Shown here in pieces: positions 18,195 through 26,655 of a DNA stretch of 64,000 nucleotides; position 1 is the stretch's first letter, and the number at the start of each line of letters is the position of its first letter. Made by a program: the position numbers and the translations under genes. The notes beneath the pieces were generated by a model, which was not told the origin of the DNA, ran no database searches, and was given only the letters and a program-made list of their open reading frames with translations. This DNA comes from a bacterium (GTDB taxonomy: Bacteria; CAIWAD01), in NCBI GenBank assembly GCA_030685015.1, contig JAUXWS010000059.1, forward strand, positions 23,052 to 87,051, written 5' to 3'.

Positions 18195-18902
18195 ATGGCG
18201 GGCATTCTCATCGTGGAAGACGAGGAGCATATCGCCGAGGCGCTCCAGCTGCACCTGGAGGCCGCCGGGCACAGCTGCCGACACGTGGACAACGGCGACA
18301 CGGCGCTGCGCGTGATCATGGAGGGGGGCCACGACATCGTCCTGCTGGACGTCATGCTGCCCGGGCTGGATGGATTCGAGGTCTGCCGGAGGGCCCGCGA
18401 GCAGGGCGCCCGGCTCCCCATCCTCTTCCTGACCGCCAAGGATCTGGAAAGCGATCGCGTCCTTGGCCTGGAACTGGGCGGCGACGATTATCTGACCAAA
18501 CCCTTCAGCACGAGGGAGCTGCTGGCCCGCATCGACGTCATGCTTAGGCGGCAATCCTGGTACAATCAGCCTCCCGCCGTCGGCACAAGTCTCCGCTTTG
18601 GGGGGCATGAGGTCAACTTCGAATCCTACGAAGCGAAGCTGGCCTCCGGCGAACGGGTCCGCCTCACCCAGAAAGAATGCATGCTGCTCAAGCTGCTGGC
18701 GGAAAAGGACGGCATGGTGGTGGAACGGGCCGAGATCCTGGATCGCATCTGGGGCTACGAACATTACCCCAGCACGCGGACGGTGGACAATCTGGTGCTG
18801 CATCTGCGCAAGTACTTTGAGCCGGACCCGGCCGAACCCCGTCACTTCCTCTCCGTCTACCGGGTGGGCTACCGCTTCGTGCGGACGCCCGAGACCGACT
18901 AG
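18195..18902 (+). CDS. OmpR/PhoB-family response regulator
   Basis: This 235-residue protein has a receiver domain with the acidic pair (VEDEEH), the phospho-acceptor Asp in IVLLDVMLPGLDG, and the conserved Lys in LTAKD. A C-terminal winged helix of the OmpR type follows (RLTQKECMLLKLLAEKDGMV; YPSTRTVDNLVLHLRKYFE). It forms a two-gene operon with the upstream kinase and probably regulates nearby or unlinked targets. Confidence 0.95.
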   Translation: MAGILIVEDEEHIAEALQLHLEAAGHSCRHVDNGDTALRVIMEGGHDIVLLDVMLPGLDGFEVCRRAREQGARLPILFLTAKDLESDRVLGLELGGDDYLTKPFSTRELLARIDVMLRRQSWYNQPPAVGTSLRFGGHEVNFESYEAKLASGERVRLTQKECMLLKLLAEKDGMVVERAEILDRIWGYEHYPSTRTVDNLVLHLRKYFEPDPAEPRHFLSVYRVGYRFVRTPETD

Positions 18903-18977
18903 CCGGACAGCGGGTCAAGCAGCACATCCAGGCGATCCGGCGCGACTGGCCGGGCACACTCAATTCAGGACGCCGCC

Positions 18978-20816
18978 ATGCGAAGCATCCACATCCTGCT
19001 GCTGAGCGCCATGCTCGCCTTCCGTGTCCTGGCCGGTCCCTCGCCGGAGGCGGTGCCGGCTGCGGCGCCCGCCTTCGATCCGGTGCAGGCCGTGCCCGTC
19101 GAGGCCTTCCTCTCCCACGACAAAGTGGCCCCGGGAGAGCCGGCCCGCGTGGCCGTCGTCTTCCGGGTGCCCAAGGGTTACCACATCACGGACATCAAGT
19201 ACGAGATGTTCTACGTCGAGGCCGACACGACGGAGCGGCTTCGCCTGGACAGCCTTGTCTACCCGATGGGCGTGACCGAGCACGAGGAGCAGATTTATCG
19301 GGGCGATGTCACCGTCTTCGGCCAAGTGGCCCTGCAACCAGGTCCGGCCGAGGATCTGGAATGGACCTTGCGCGCCGGTTATCAGATCTGCAGCGAGACG
19401 GGCGACCTCACCTGCTACATGCCGGTGGACAAGGAATTCAAGCTGATGGTGCCGGTGGCGGCGTCAACGGCGGAGATGAAGCCCCGGCATGCCGAGATCT
19501 TTGGTTGGAATGAAAGGGCAAGGGGCGCATCCGATCTTGGGACGCCGGCGGAAGGCTTGGAGGGTCGGCTGCAGGCCGCCCTGGAGGCGGGCTCGTGGCT
19601 GGCCTTCCTGCTCGTCTTCCTGGGCGGCGTGCTCAGCAGCCTGACGCCCTGTGTCTATCCGGTCATTCCCATCACCATCTCCTTCATCGGGGCGCGCAGC
19701 AAGGGCCGGCTGCACGGCTTCATCCAATCGCTCTTCTTCGTGGCGGGCATGGCCCTCGTCTACAGCGCGCTGGGCGTGGCGGCGGCGGCGACGGGGGGCA
19801 GCTTCGGCGCCATCGGTCAATCGCCCGTGGTGCAGGCGGTCATCGCGGCCATCTTCCTTGTCTTCGCCGCCAGCATGTTCGGCGCCTTTGAGATGCAATT
19901 GCCCTCCAGCGTGTCGGAGAAGCTGCAAGGAGGCAGCCGGTCGGGACCCATGGGCGCCGTGCTGATGGGGGCGATCACAGGCTTCATTGCCGCGCCCTGC
20001 GTGGGGCCCATCATCGCGGCGCTGCTGGTCTTCATCGCCGCCACCCAGAACCTCGCCCTGGGCTTTTTTCTCATGCTGAGCTACGCGCTGGGCATGGGAG
20101 TGCTCTTCCTCGTCATCGGGACCTTCGCCGGGGCGCTCAACAGCCTGCCCGGCGCCGGCGGCTGGATGGAGACCGTGAAGAAGTTCTTCGGCGTGGTGAT
20201 GGTGGCCATGGCCATCTACTTCCTGCGGGACATCATTCCCGCCGGCTGGATGTCCTGGTTGGCCGGATCCGGATTGGTGGTGTTCGGCATCTTCACCGGC
20301 GCCTTCGATCCCGTGCCGGAGGAGAGCGGCACGGGCCCGCGCCTTTTCAAGGCAATGGGTTGGATCGCCCTGCTCATCGGCGCCCGCTTCCTGCTCTTCG
20401 GTTTCGGCGGCCCTGTCTCGGCGGGGCCTGGTCTTACCATTGACGCGCGGCCGGAACTTGAATGGGAGATTTCCTCCCCCGATGCCGACCGCCATGAAAG
20501 GCTGCTTGCCGAGGCCGCCGCGGCCGGACAACCGGCCCTGATGGATTTCTGGGCCACGTGGTGCGTCCAGTGTCGCGAGTTGGACCACAAGACCTGGAAC
20601 GATCCGGCGGTCTTTGCCGAGGGGCAGCGTTTCCGGCGCATCAAGATGGACATGTCGAAATCCGACAGCGAGTGGGCCAGGGCGCAGAACAGCGCCTTCC
20701 GGGTGGTGGGCATGCCCACCGTGGTTTTTTATGACAGCCAAGGGCGCGAGGTCAAGCGCTTCATGGGCTACCAGAAGCCGGAGGCTGTGTTGGACCTGAT
20801 GCGCGGCGTCAACTGA
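18978..20816 (+). CDS. dsbD: Thiol:disulfide interchange protein DsbD
   Basis: This 612-residue protein shows the full DsbD order. After a signal peptide comes an N-terminal DsbD-alpha-like domain with a Cys pair (GYQICSETGDLTCYMP). The central eight-helix DsbD membrane domain has the paired Cys in LTPCVYPVIPITISF and APCVGPIIAALLVF. The C-terminal thioredoxin domain has WATWCVQC and a cis-Pro in VGMPTVVFY. It carries reducing power from cytoplasmic thioredoxin across the inner membrane to periplasmic partners. The DinB-like gene starts 3 bases after its stop. Confidence 0.93.
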   Translation: MRSIHILLLSAMLAFRVLAGPSPEAVPAAAPAFDPVQAVPVEAFLSHDKVAPGEPARVAVVFRVPKGYHITDIKYEMFYVEADTTERLRLDSLVYPMGVTEHEEQIYRGDVTVFGQVALQPGPAEDLEWTLRAGYQICSETGDLTCYMPVDKEFKLMVPVAASTAEMKPRHAEIFGWNERARGASDLGTPAEGLEGRLQAALEAGSWLAFLLVFLGGVLSSLTPCVYPVIPITISFIGARSKGRLHGFIQSLFFVAGMALVYSALGVAAAATGGSFGAIGQSPVVQAVIAAIFLVFAASMFGAFEMQLPSSVSEKLQGGSRSGPMGAVLMGAITGFIAAPCVGPIIAALLVFIAATQNLALGFFLMLSYALGMGVLFLVIGTFAGALNSLPGAGGWMETVKKFFGVVMVAMAIYFLRDIIPAGWMSWLAGSGLVVFGIFTGAFDPVPEESGTGPRLFKAMGWIALLIGARFLLFGFGGPVSAGPGLTIDARPELEWEISSPDADRHERLLAEAAAAGQPALMDFWATWCVQCRELDHKTWNDPAVFAEGQRFRRIKMDMSKSDSEWARAQNSAFRVVGMPTVVFYDSQGREVKRFMGYQKPEAVLDLMRGVN

Positions 20817-20819
20817 AGC

Positions 20820-21386
20820 ATGAGTGCCGAGCGAACAATCATGCACGCCCAGCTGCAGTCGGTGATGGAGGACCTGCAACGGTCCGAAGATGAACTGCAT
20901 GCCTTTGCGGCCGGGGCGGATGAGGATGGGTGGAACCGTCGGCCAGGGCCGCGGCGCTGGTCGGCGTCAGAATGTGTGGAGCATCTCAACCTCAGTTCGG
21001 AAGCCATCCTGCCCGAGTTCTGGCGCGCCATGGAGAGGGCGCGATCCGCCGGCGAGGCGACGCCGCGTCCCCTTCGCCTGGGTTTGACGGGTTGGCTGCT
21101 GGTGAAAGGATCGGGGCCCGGCTGGAGCCCACGGGTGAAGACGCGCACTGGATTCGAGCCGCGTCATCATGGCTCCGTGGGGGACGTGCGGGACCGCTTC
21201 CTGGCGCTGCAAGATGAGCTGCGAGTCTGCCTGCGGGCCGCCGATGGCCTGGCCATCGATCAAGCCCGGGTCATCTCGCCCTTTGACGGTCGGGTATCCT
21301 ATAACCTCTACGCCGGGTTCAGGCTGGTGGCCGCGCATCAGGCGCGGCACTTGAGGCAGGCGGGGGAGGCGCTGGGGTTGCGGTAG
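20820..21386 (+). CDS. DinB-like (DinB_2) family protein
   Basis: This 188-residue predicted four-helix-bundle protein carries the spaced histidines of the DinB/YfiT metal site (CVEHLNLSSEAI near the N-terminus and AAHQARHLRQAGEAL at the C-terminus). The sequence WSASECVEHL is typical. These proteins bind a divalent metal and some act as thiol transferases; no specific reaction can be named here. It is probably co-transcribed with dsbD. Its end lies at the palindrome that bounds the RAYT element. Confidence 0.78.
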   Translation: MSAERTIMHAQLQSVMEDLQRSEDELHAFAAGADEDGWNRRPGPRRWSASECVEHLNLSSEAILPEFWRAMERARSAGEATPRPLRLGLTGWLLVKGSGPGWSPRVKTRTGFEPRHHGSVGDVRDRFLALQDELRVCLRAADGLAIDQARVISPFDGRVSYNLYAGFRLVAAHQARHLRQAGEALGLR

Positions 21387-21410
21387 GGACGCGACGCGTC
21401 GCGTCCCTAC
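21383..21410. repeat. REP-type perfect palindrome, left copy
   Basis: This 28-bp perfect palindrome has arms GTAGGGACGCGACG and its complement. It shares GTAGGGAC...GTCCCTAC with the right copy. The TAG within it is the stop codon of the transposase gene on the minus strand. As a hairpin it could also end transcription of the DinB-like gene. Confidence 0.85.
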
Positions 21411-21991
21411 CAGGTGTCGCGGTCGCAGAGGCGGTGCCAGAGTACGTTGTCCCCCACCAAGGCCCTCATGCTGGACAGCTCCCGCCTGCTGCGAATCACC
21501 CGTTCCAGGAAACGACCCTGCCAGATGACATCATCTGGCCGGCCGGGTCCTCGTCGCCACTCCCTGGTGCAGGCGGCCTTGAATCCGCGGATCATGGTGG
21601 GCAAAGTCTGACGGGTCGGGGCGCCGAAGGCCTCGCACTGCCGGGATTGCCCTGGTTGGATGATCATCAGGATGCCGTGGAAATGGGTGGGCATGACCTG
21701 ATGAAGGTCCAGACGCAGGCCGGGATAATGCTCGGGCAGGGTCTGCCAGAGACGATCCACCAGTTGCCCAAGCTCTGACAGCCTGATGCGGTTCCCCACG
21801 GTCGAGCCGAACAGGGGACGGGCCGCCGCGGTCCCGATGGAGACATAGTAGGCGCCACGCTGGCCATAATCAAAGCCGCGCAGGCGGATGCTGCGTCGAT
21901 TGTGCATGGGGCGCCAACCGCGGCCCGGTCTTTCTGGTTCTGATGGTGCCCGGGGAATTCCAGCCTTCCGCAGGAGCCGTCGGACTTGCAT
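21407..21991 (-). CDS. REP-associated tyrosine transposase (RAYT), catalytic Tyr apparently lost
   Basis: The 194-residue product belongs to the Y1 HUH transposase group. The N-terminal block NRRSIRLRGFDYGQRGAYYV and the metal-binding HUH motif in MPTHFHGILMI are clear, as is IWQGRFLERVIRSRREL. In relatives the next block reads like RAYIRDNPARW with the catalytic Tyr. Here it reads RALVGDNVLW, with Leu in place of Tyr. The protein may therefore be inactive or use another residue. A shorter start at 21907 (MHNRRS) fits the family N-terminus. Confidence 0.82.
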   Translation of the reverse strand: MQVRRLLRKAGIPRAPSEPERPGRGWRPMHNRRSIRLRGFDYGQRGAYYVSIGTAAARPLFGSTVGNRIRLSELGQLVDRLWQTLPEHYPGLRLDLHQVMPTHFHGILMIIQPGQSRQCEAFGAPTRQTLPTMIRGFKAACTREWRRGPGRPDDVIWQGRFLERVIRSRRELSSMRALVGDNVLWHRLCDRDTW

Positions 21992-22000
21992 GACACCAGC

Positions 22001-22034
22001 ACCGTAGGGACACGATGCATCGTGTCCCTACGGT
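22001..22034. repeat. REP-type perfect palindrome, right copy
   Basis: This 34-bp perfect palindrome has arms ACCGTAGGGACACGATG and its complement. Its core matches the left copy at GTAGGGACNCGA. It lies between the transposase start and queE, within the probable queE promoter region. Confidence 0.85.
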
Positions 22035-22067
22035 CGCTTCGCTCCACATCCGTGCTAACTTCCCCCC

Positions 22068-22703
22068 ATGAACATAACCGAGATATTCCACTCCCTGCAA
22101 GGCGAAGGCCCCCACCAGGGCTTTCCCACCGTCTTCGTGCGCTTCACCGGCTGCGACCTTCGCTGCTCCTGGTGCGACACGGCCTATGCCTTCCATGGCG
22201 GACGCGCCATGACGATCGAGGAAATCCTGGCGGCTGTGATGGCCTTCCGGTGCCGGCGCGTCTGTCTCACCGGCGGCGAACCCCTGCTGCAGAAGGATCT
22301 GCCCCGGCTGGCGGAAGCCCTGGTGGACAATGGCTTGCTTGTATCGGTGGAGACAGGGGGACATCGCCCGCTTGCCACCCTGCCTGCCCGCCTGACGCTG
22401 GTGGTGGATGTGAAATGTCCAGGCTCCGGCGAAGGCGGCCGCTTCCTTGAGGAGAACCTGCGTCTGCTCAAACCAGGCGACGAGCTGAAGTTCGTGGTGG
22501 CGGACTGGGCCGACCTGGATTTCGCGCTTGAATTCTGCCGCAGCCGCCAGATACCGGCCGGCGTGACCAGTCGCATCTCACCGGCCTGGGGCGCCCTGGA
22601 CCTTCCCGAATTGGCGCGCCGCATCCTGGCAAGCGGTCAGGATGTGTCCCTGGCCCTGCAGCAACACAAACTCATCTGGGGAGCGGAGGCCCGGGGCGTA
22701 TGA
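22068..22703 (+). CDS. queE: 7-carboxy-7-deazaguanine synthase QueE
   Basis: This 211-residue radical SAM enzyme has the CxxxCxxC cluster motif in FTGCDLRCSWCDTAYAF, with the N-terminal EIFHSLQGEGPHQGFPTVFV. It converts 6-carboxytetrahydropterin to 7-carboxy-7-deazaguanine in the preQ0/queuosine pathway. The SAM-binding GGEP motif (CLTGGEPLLQ) is present. It is coupled to queC by an ATGA overlap (22700-22703). No strong ribosome-binding site is visible. Confidence 0.94.
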   Translation: MNITEIFHSLQGEGPHQGFPTVFVRFTGCDLRCSWCDTAYAFHGGRAMTIEEILAAVMAFRCRRVCLTGGEPLLQKDLPRLAEALVDNGLLVSVETGGHRPLATLPARLTLVVDVKCPGSGEGGRFLEENLRLLKPGDELKFVVADWADLDFALEFCRSRQIPAGVTSRISPAWGALDLPELARRILASGQDVSLALQQHKLIWGAEARGV

Positions 22704-23380
22704 TGGAGCGGGCGGTCGTGCTGGTCTCGGGGGGCATGGACAGCTGTGTCACCCTGGCGGAGGCCCTGGCCTCGGGTCGTGAGCCCTGGCTCATGCACGT
22801 GCAGTACGGACAGCGCACCCAGCGCCGAGAGCGACAGGCCTTCGAGGCGCTGGCCGAGTTCTACCACATCCCGGACCGCCGCCGCCTGGTGGTGGACATC
22901 TCCCATCTGGCCGCCATGGGCGGTTCCTCCCTGACCGACCCCGATGAAGCCGTCAGCGACGGGCGCCTGGATGCCCCCGGTGTCCCCCGCACCTACGTGC
23001 CCTTCCGCAATGGCAACCTGCTGGCCATTGCCGGCAGCTGGGCCGAAGTCATCGCCGCCACCACTATTTGGCTGGGCGTGGTGGAGGAGGACGGCTCCGG
23101 CTACCCCGACTGCCGCCTGGACTTCATCCGGGCCATGGAGTCGACTTTGCGCCTGGGCACCGCCGGCGCCGGCGGGATTCGCATCGAGACGCCCCTCATC
23201 AAGCTGGACAAGGCCGGCATTGTTCGCCGCGGCATGGCGCTGGAAGCGCCCTTCCACCTTACCTGGAGCTGTTATCGCGCCCAGGAGGAGGCCTGCGGAA
23301 CCTGTGACTCCTGCCTGCTGCGCCTGCGGGGCTTCCGGCTGGCTGGGCGGCCGGATCCCATTCCCTACGCAGCGCCCTGA
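22700..23380 (+). CDS. queC: 7-cyano-7-deazaguanine synthase QueC
   Basis: The 226-residue ATP-dependent enzyme turns 7-carboxy-7-deazaguanine into preQ0. The PP-loop is VVLVSGGMDSCVTLAEAL. The Zn site near the C-terminus has four Cys (SCYRAQEEACGTCDSCLLR). VPFRNGNLL is also family-typical. A second ATG at 22703 is an alternative start. QueD, QueF and Tgt are not in the window. Confidence 0.95.
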   Translation: MMERAVVLVSGGMDSCVTLAEALASGREPWLMHVQYGQRTQRRERQAFEALAEFYHIPDRRRLVVDISHLAAMGGSSLTDPDEAVSDGRLDAPGVPRTYVPFRNGNLLAIAGSWAEVIAATTIWLGVVEEDGSGYPDCRLDFIRAMESTLRLGTAGAGGIRIETPLIKLDKAGIVRRGMALEAPFHLTWSCYRAQEEACGTCDSCLLRLRGFRLAGRPDPIPYAAP

Positions 23381-23406
23381 TCCCCCGCCGGGCGGGCGGA
23401 ACAAGT

Positions 23407-23437
23407 GGGAAGCCCGCGCAGCTGGCGCGGGCTTCCC
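23407..23437. terminator. Bidirectional hairpin between queC and the C10 peptidase gene
   Basis: This inverted repeat has 13-bp perfect arms (GGGAAGCCCGCGC and complement) and a 5-base loop, between two convergent genes. There is no long T-run on either side, but position and strength fit a shared terminator. Confidence 0.65.
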
Positions 23438-23463
23438 GGGGGGGGATGCACCTCAACGCGTCT

Positions 23464-25953
23464 TTATTTCAGCAGGTGAAGAATCTGTGTCTCAACTCCC
23501 TGGGCTGTCTGCAGGGCGACCAGGTAGGCGCCGCTGGCCAGGTGCGAGGCCTCCCAGCGGACTTCGTGGCGACCGAGGGCCACCAGGCCGTTGACCAGTT
23601 CGGCCACCTGCTGGCCGGCGATGTTGTAGACGGCCAGGCGCACGGCGCCGGTCTCGGCCAGATCGAAGACAAGGGTCGTGGCCGGGTTGAAGGGGTTGGG
23701 GTAGGCCGCGCCGAGGGCCGTGGCCTGGGGCAGGTCCGTCGTTGCGGCCAAGGCGTCGCCGCTGGCGCCGGAATGAAGGGAGTTCGGATCGCGACGGAGC
23801 TTGGGGGTCGTCTTGGGGGCGAAGGTCAACTCGATGGAGACGGTGTCGGAGTTGGCCACGCCATCGGTCACGAAGTAGGTGAAGTTGAGGGCGGACCCGG
23901 CGTTGTCGGCGTAGACCGTGAAGACATCGCCCTCAATGGGCTGGCTGTCCACCACGTAGGTCAAGGGATCGCCGTCGGCATCCCAGGCCACCAGCTGGAT
24001 CTGCTGCATGCCCGGGTTCTGGAGGTGCGTGAAGACAGGGCGGACCTGCGGCACGTCATTCACGGACAGGACATTGACGATCAGGCTGGCGGGCTGGCTG
24101 CAGCCGACGCCGTCGCAGGCTTGGTAGATGAAGACAACCTGGCCGTGGAAGTTGGCCGCGGGCATCCAGGTGAAGAGGTCGCCGGCCAGGGGTGTGCCGT
24201 TCACGGTGTAGGTCAGCGGATCACCGTCCGGGTCGTGGCCGCTCAGCTGGACCACCAGCTCCTCATCCTCCAGCGTCTCCACCGTGATGGTGGCGACGAT
24301 GGGCAGTTGATTGGTCTGCAACACGGTGACGGTGATGGTCGCCGGATCGCTGCAACCGCTGCCGTCGCAGGCCGCGTAGGTGAAGACATGGACACCGGCG
24401 GAGGTTGGCGTCCAGCTCCAGATGTTGCCAAAGATGGGCAGACCGTTGACGGTGTAGGAGAGGGCGTCGCCGTCCGGATCACTTCCCGCCAGGGTCAGGC
24501 TGATGGGCTCTCCCACCACCGCCGCGAGGGCCACCGATTGGACCGTGGGCAGCTGGTTGACGCTTGACACGATTACGACAATGCCAGCCGGCTGGCTGCA
24601 GCCGCCCTGGTCGCAGGCCTGGTAGGTGAAGGTGAAGGTGCCGTTGGTGTTGAGCGGCGGGGTCCAGGTCCACACATCGCCAGCCAGCGCCTGCCCGTTG
24701 ACACGGTAGCTCAGGGGGTCGTTGTCCAGGTCGTAGCCCACCAGGGTGGTCGTGATCGTCTCGTTCTCGGCGCACTGGAAGAAGAGGGAGGGCACGACGG
24801 GGACGCGGTTGACGGACACGCCAATGGGGGCGATGCCGACCACGGCGCCCTGGACGCTGTTGAAGGTGTAGTTGCCCGGGCTCAGGTCGGTCAATTCGAA
24901 GTAGCCGTTGTAGCTCCCGCTCCAGCCCCAGTTGATGTGGAACCAGGTGCCGTTCTGCACGCCGTCCACGTTGAAGGCGTGGCCGCCGGCGGGACCCTGG
25001 CCGCGATAAACCATGGGGCGGCCCGCCGCCAGCTCGGAGAGCAGCATGGACTGCCAGGTGTCGGCGGCATAAGAGGAGCGCCACACCATGCGGGTCGTGT
25101 CTCCGTAGCGGAAGTGGTTGCGCAGGGCCGTCACCACCATGCTGCTCTGGGCCGAGGAGCCGGAGGGGCCGTAGTTCATGCGAACCGACACGCCGGCCTC
25201 GTAGAGCAGTTGGCGGACATCCGGATTGCTCGCCGCGGGAGTGATGGCGTCCCAGTCGTAAGAGACGGTGTTGAAGTCCACCGTGATCTGGCCGTAGGTG
25301 CTGTGCTCGTAGCTCTGGACGTTTTGTCCCTGGTTGGGCCAGTTCCAATAGTCCAGCACCTGGGCCAGCGCCACTGCCACGCAACCCACGTAGGCATGGC
25401 CGCCGGGTCCGGCCGCATCGGCCGGGCACTGGCTGTTCCAGGCCGAGCCCTGGCTCCACATGGCCTGGATGAGGGGCGGCACGTCGTCGCCGGGCTCGGT
25501 GCGCAGGGCGCCGTCGGCACCGGTTCCGCCGTCCGACAACAAATCTTCCCAGCGGACGCGGGCCGGCTCGCTCTCACCGCCGCGGGCGCGCAGTTTCAGC
25601 ACTTCCTGCTCCTCGGCCTGCAACCAGTCCACCAGTTGCGGGGGCAGGTCGCCTTCCGGCAGGGGCTGGTCGGACCAGCCGATGACGGGCAGCAGGGCGT
25701 CGTCGCCGCTGGCCAGCACCCAGCCGCCACCCACCAGGGCTGCCAGGTAGAAGACCGGCTGGTCGGCGTCCCAGGCCAGGGGCCGCAGCTGACCCACCTG
25801 ATGATTGGAGAGCAGGTCGCTGCCAGCGGCAAAGCGCTCGGCCATGACGCGCACATCATTGGCCGCCACGGGCGCGGCCTCCAGGGTTGCGCTGGTCAGG
25901 GTGGTCAGCAGGCCGGCGGTGGCCAAGGTGCGGGTGATCGTGGTGCGTGTCAT
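23464..25953 (-). CDS. Secreted C10 (streptopain-type) peptidase with cadherin-like repeats and sorting domain
   Basis: The 829-residue protein has a signal peptide (LATAGLLTTLTSATLEAAP) and a Spi-like propeptide region. The C10 cysteine peptidase domain follows, with catalytic Cys in YVGCVAVALAQVLDYWNWP (near residue 190) and His in GGHAFNVDGVQ (near 325). Four repeats of about 82 residues come next, each with DPDGD-type acidic turns and YxACDxxGCSxPA, resembling cadherin/Big_9 modules. The C-terminus is a sorting domain (AAYPNPFNPATTLVFDL ... ASGAYLVAL) of the FlgD-like/T9SS type. It is probably secreted or surface-bound. A GGGAGG ribosome-binding site precedes the ATG. Confidence 0.88.
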   Translation of the reverse strand: MTRTTITRTLATAGLLTTLTSATLEAAPVAANDVRVMAERFAAGSDLLSNHQVGQLRPLAWDADQPVFYLAALVGGGWVLASGDDALLPVIGWSDQPLPEGDLPPQLVDWLQAEEQEVLKLRARGGESEPARVRWEDLLSDGGTGADGALRTEPGDDVPPLIQAMWSQGSAWNSQCPADAAGPGGHAYVGCVAVALAQVLDYWNWPNQGQNVQSYEHSTYGQITVDFNTVSYDWDAITPAASNPDVRQLLYEAGVSVRMNYGPSGSSAQSSMVVTALRNHFRYGDTTRMVWRSSYAADTWQSMLLSELAAGRPMVYRGQGPAGGHAFNVDGVQNGTWFHINWGWSGSYNGYFELTDLSPGNYTFNSVQGAVVGIAPIGVSVNRVPVVPSLFFQCAENETITTTLVGYDLDNDPLSYRVNGQALAGDVWTWTPPLNTNGTFTFTYQACDQGGCSQPAGIVVIVSSVNQLPTVQSVALAAVVGEPISLTLAGSDPDGDALSYTVNGLPIFGNIWSWTPTSAGVHVFTYAACDGSGCSDPATITVTVLQTNQLPIVATITVETLEDEELVVQLSGHDPDGDPLTYTVNGTPLAGDLFTWMPAANFHGQVVFIYQACDGVGCSQPASLIVNVLSVNDVPQVRPVFTHLQNPGMQQIQLVAWDADGDPLTYVVDSQPIEGDVFTVYADNAGSALNFTYFVTDGVANSDTVSIELTFAPKTTPKLRRDPNSLHSGASGDALAATTDLPQATALGAAYPNPFNPATTLVFDLAETGAVRLAVYNIAGQQVAELVNGLVALGRHEVRWEASHLASGAYLVALQTAQGVETQILHLLK

Positions 25954-26655
25954 GTTTTCCTCCCGGTTACGGACCCGCTAGAGGCGAGGATCATGCCAGT
26001 TTTCACCCGAGACAAGCCGTTGATAGACAAGGGGAACACCTCGTGAACTCGTCCGAATATGGCGCAGATGAGCCAAACAAAGCTGAGAGGGGTCTGGTTC
26101 AAATGCGCCAAACTTTTGCGGACTCGCGAATTCTCGCCTCTCTGGACGATGAGAAATGGGGCCATGGCGGTGGCGATCAACCATTGGAGGGAGGGCCAAG
26201 TAAGGGCCAAAGGAAGGCTGGCGTCGTTATACGCATGATGATCTTGTTGTCCAGCAACCAGATTGATCCAGACGGGGGGGGATCCTTGTCTGATCGGCGG
26301 ACTTTGGAAGGGAGGCTGCGCCGTGCTCCTGCGCTCCTGGCCTGCCGCAATGAAGGAAGGTCGCGGTCGGATCTGCTGATTTGAACCAAACACAGGCCAA
26401 TCGGTCTGTACATGCCGTGCCAAGCCTGGTCCGGTCAGAGCCGGGGTCGCGCCATGGCCTTATCTTGCAGGCGCCAGCAGGAGAGTGAATGGACACGCCA
26501 CGCCTCACCCACCGTCTTCACGGCTCGATTCGCCGGGCGGTCCCGTCCGATGCGCCGGCCAGGGTCGGCGAACAGGACGCGCCATTGGATCCAGTCCAGG
26601 CAAACCCATTTGGCGAGGTGGGTCCGCCCCAACCCGGCTGCCGCGGACAGGATCG
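25954..26655. other. 702-base intergenic region without a supported gene
   Basis: This divergent region separates the C10 peptidase gene (minus) from the K+ channel gene (plus). It is less GC-rich than its surroundings. Open frames on both strands exist, but none has a ribosome-binding site, family motif or consistent composition. It presumably holds promoters for both genes, and may contain a decayed gene. I see no repeat or RNA structure I can name. Confidence 0.5.

Larger units (their letters stand above)
21383..22034 (-). mobile_element. RAYT (REP-associated transposase) unit bounded by two palindromes
   Basis: A single IS200-like Y1/RAYT gene is framed by two perfect palindromes that share the core GTAGGGACNCGA. 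The left one (21383-21410) even supplies the stop codon of the transposase gene; the right one (22001-22034) ends 33 bases before queE. This is the expected arrangement of a REPtron, in which the transposase acts on such hairpins. The insertion sits between the DinB-like gene and queE. Confidence 0.75.

Noticed and set aside
19464..20900. Long minus-strand frame opposite dsbD
   Set aside because: It has low-complexity His/Gly/Arg composition typical of a shadow frame; dsbD on the other strand is complete.
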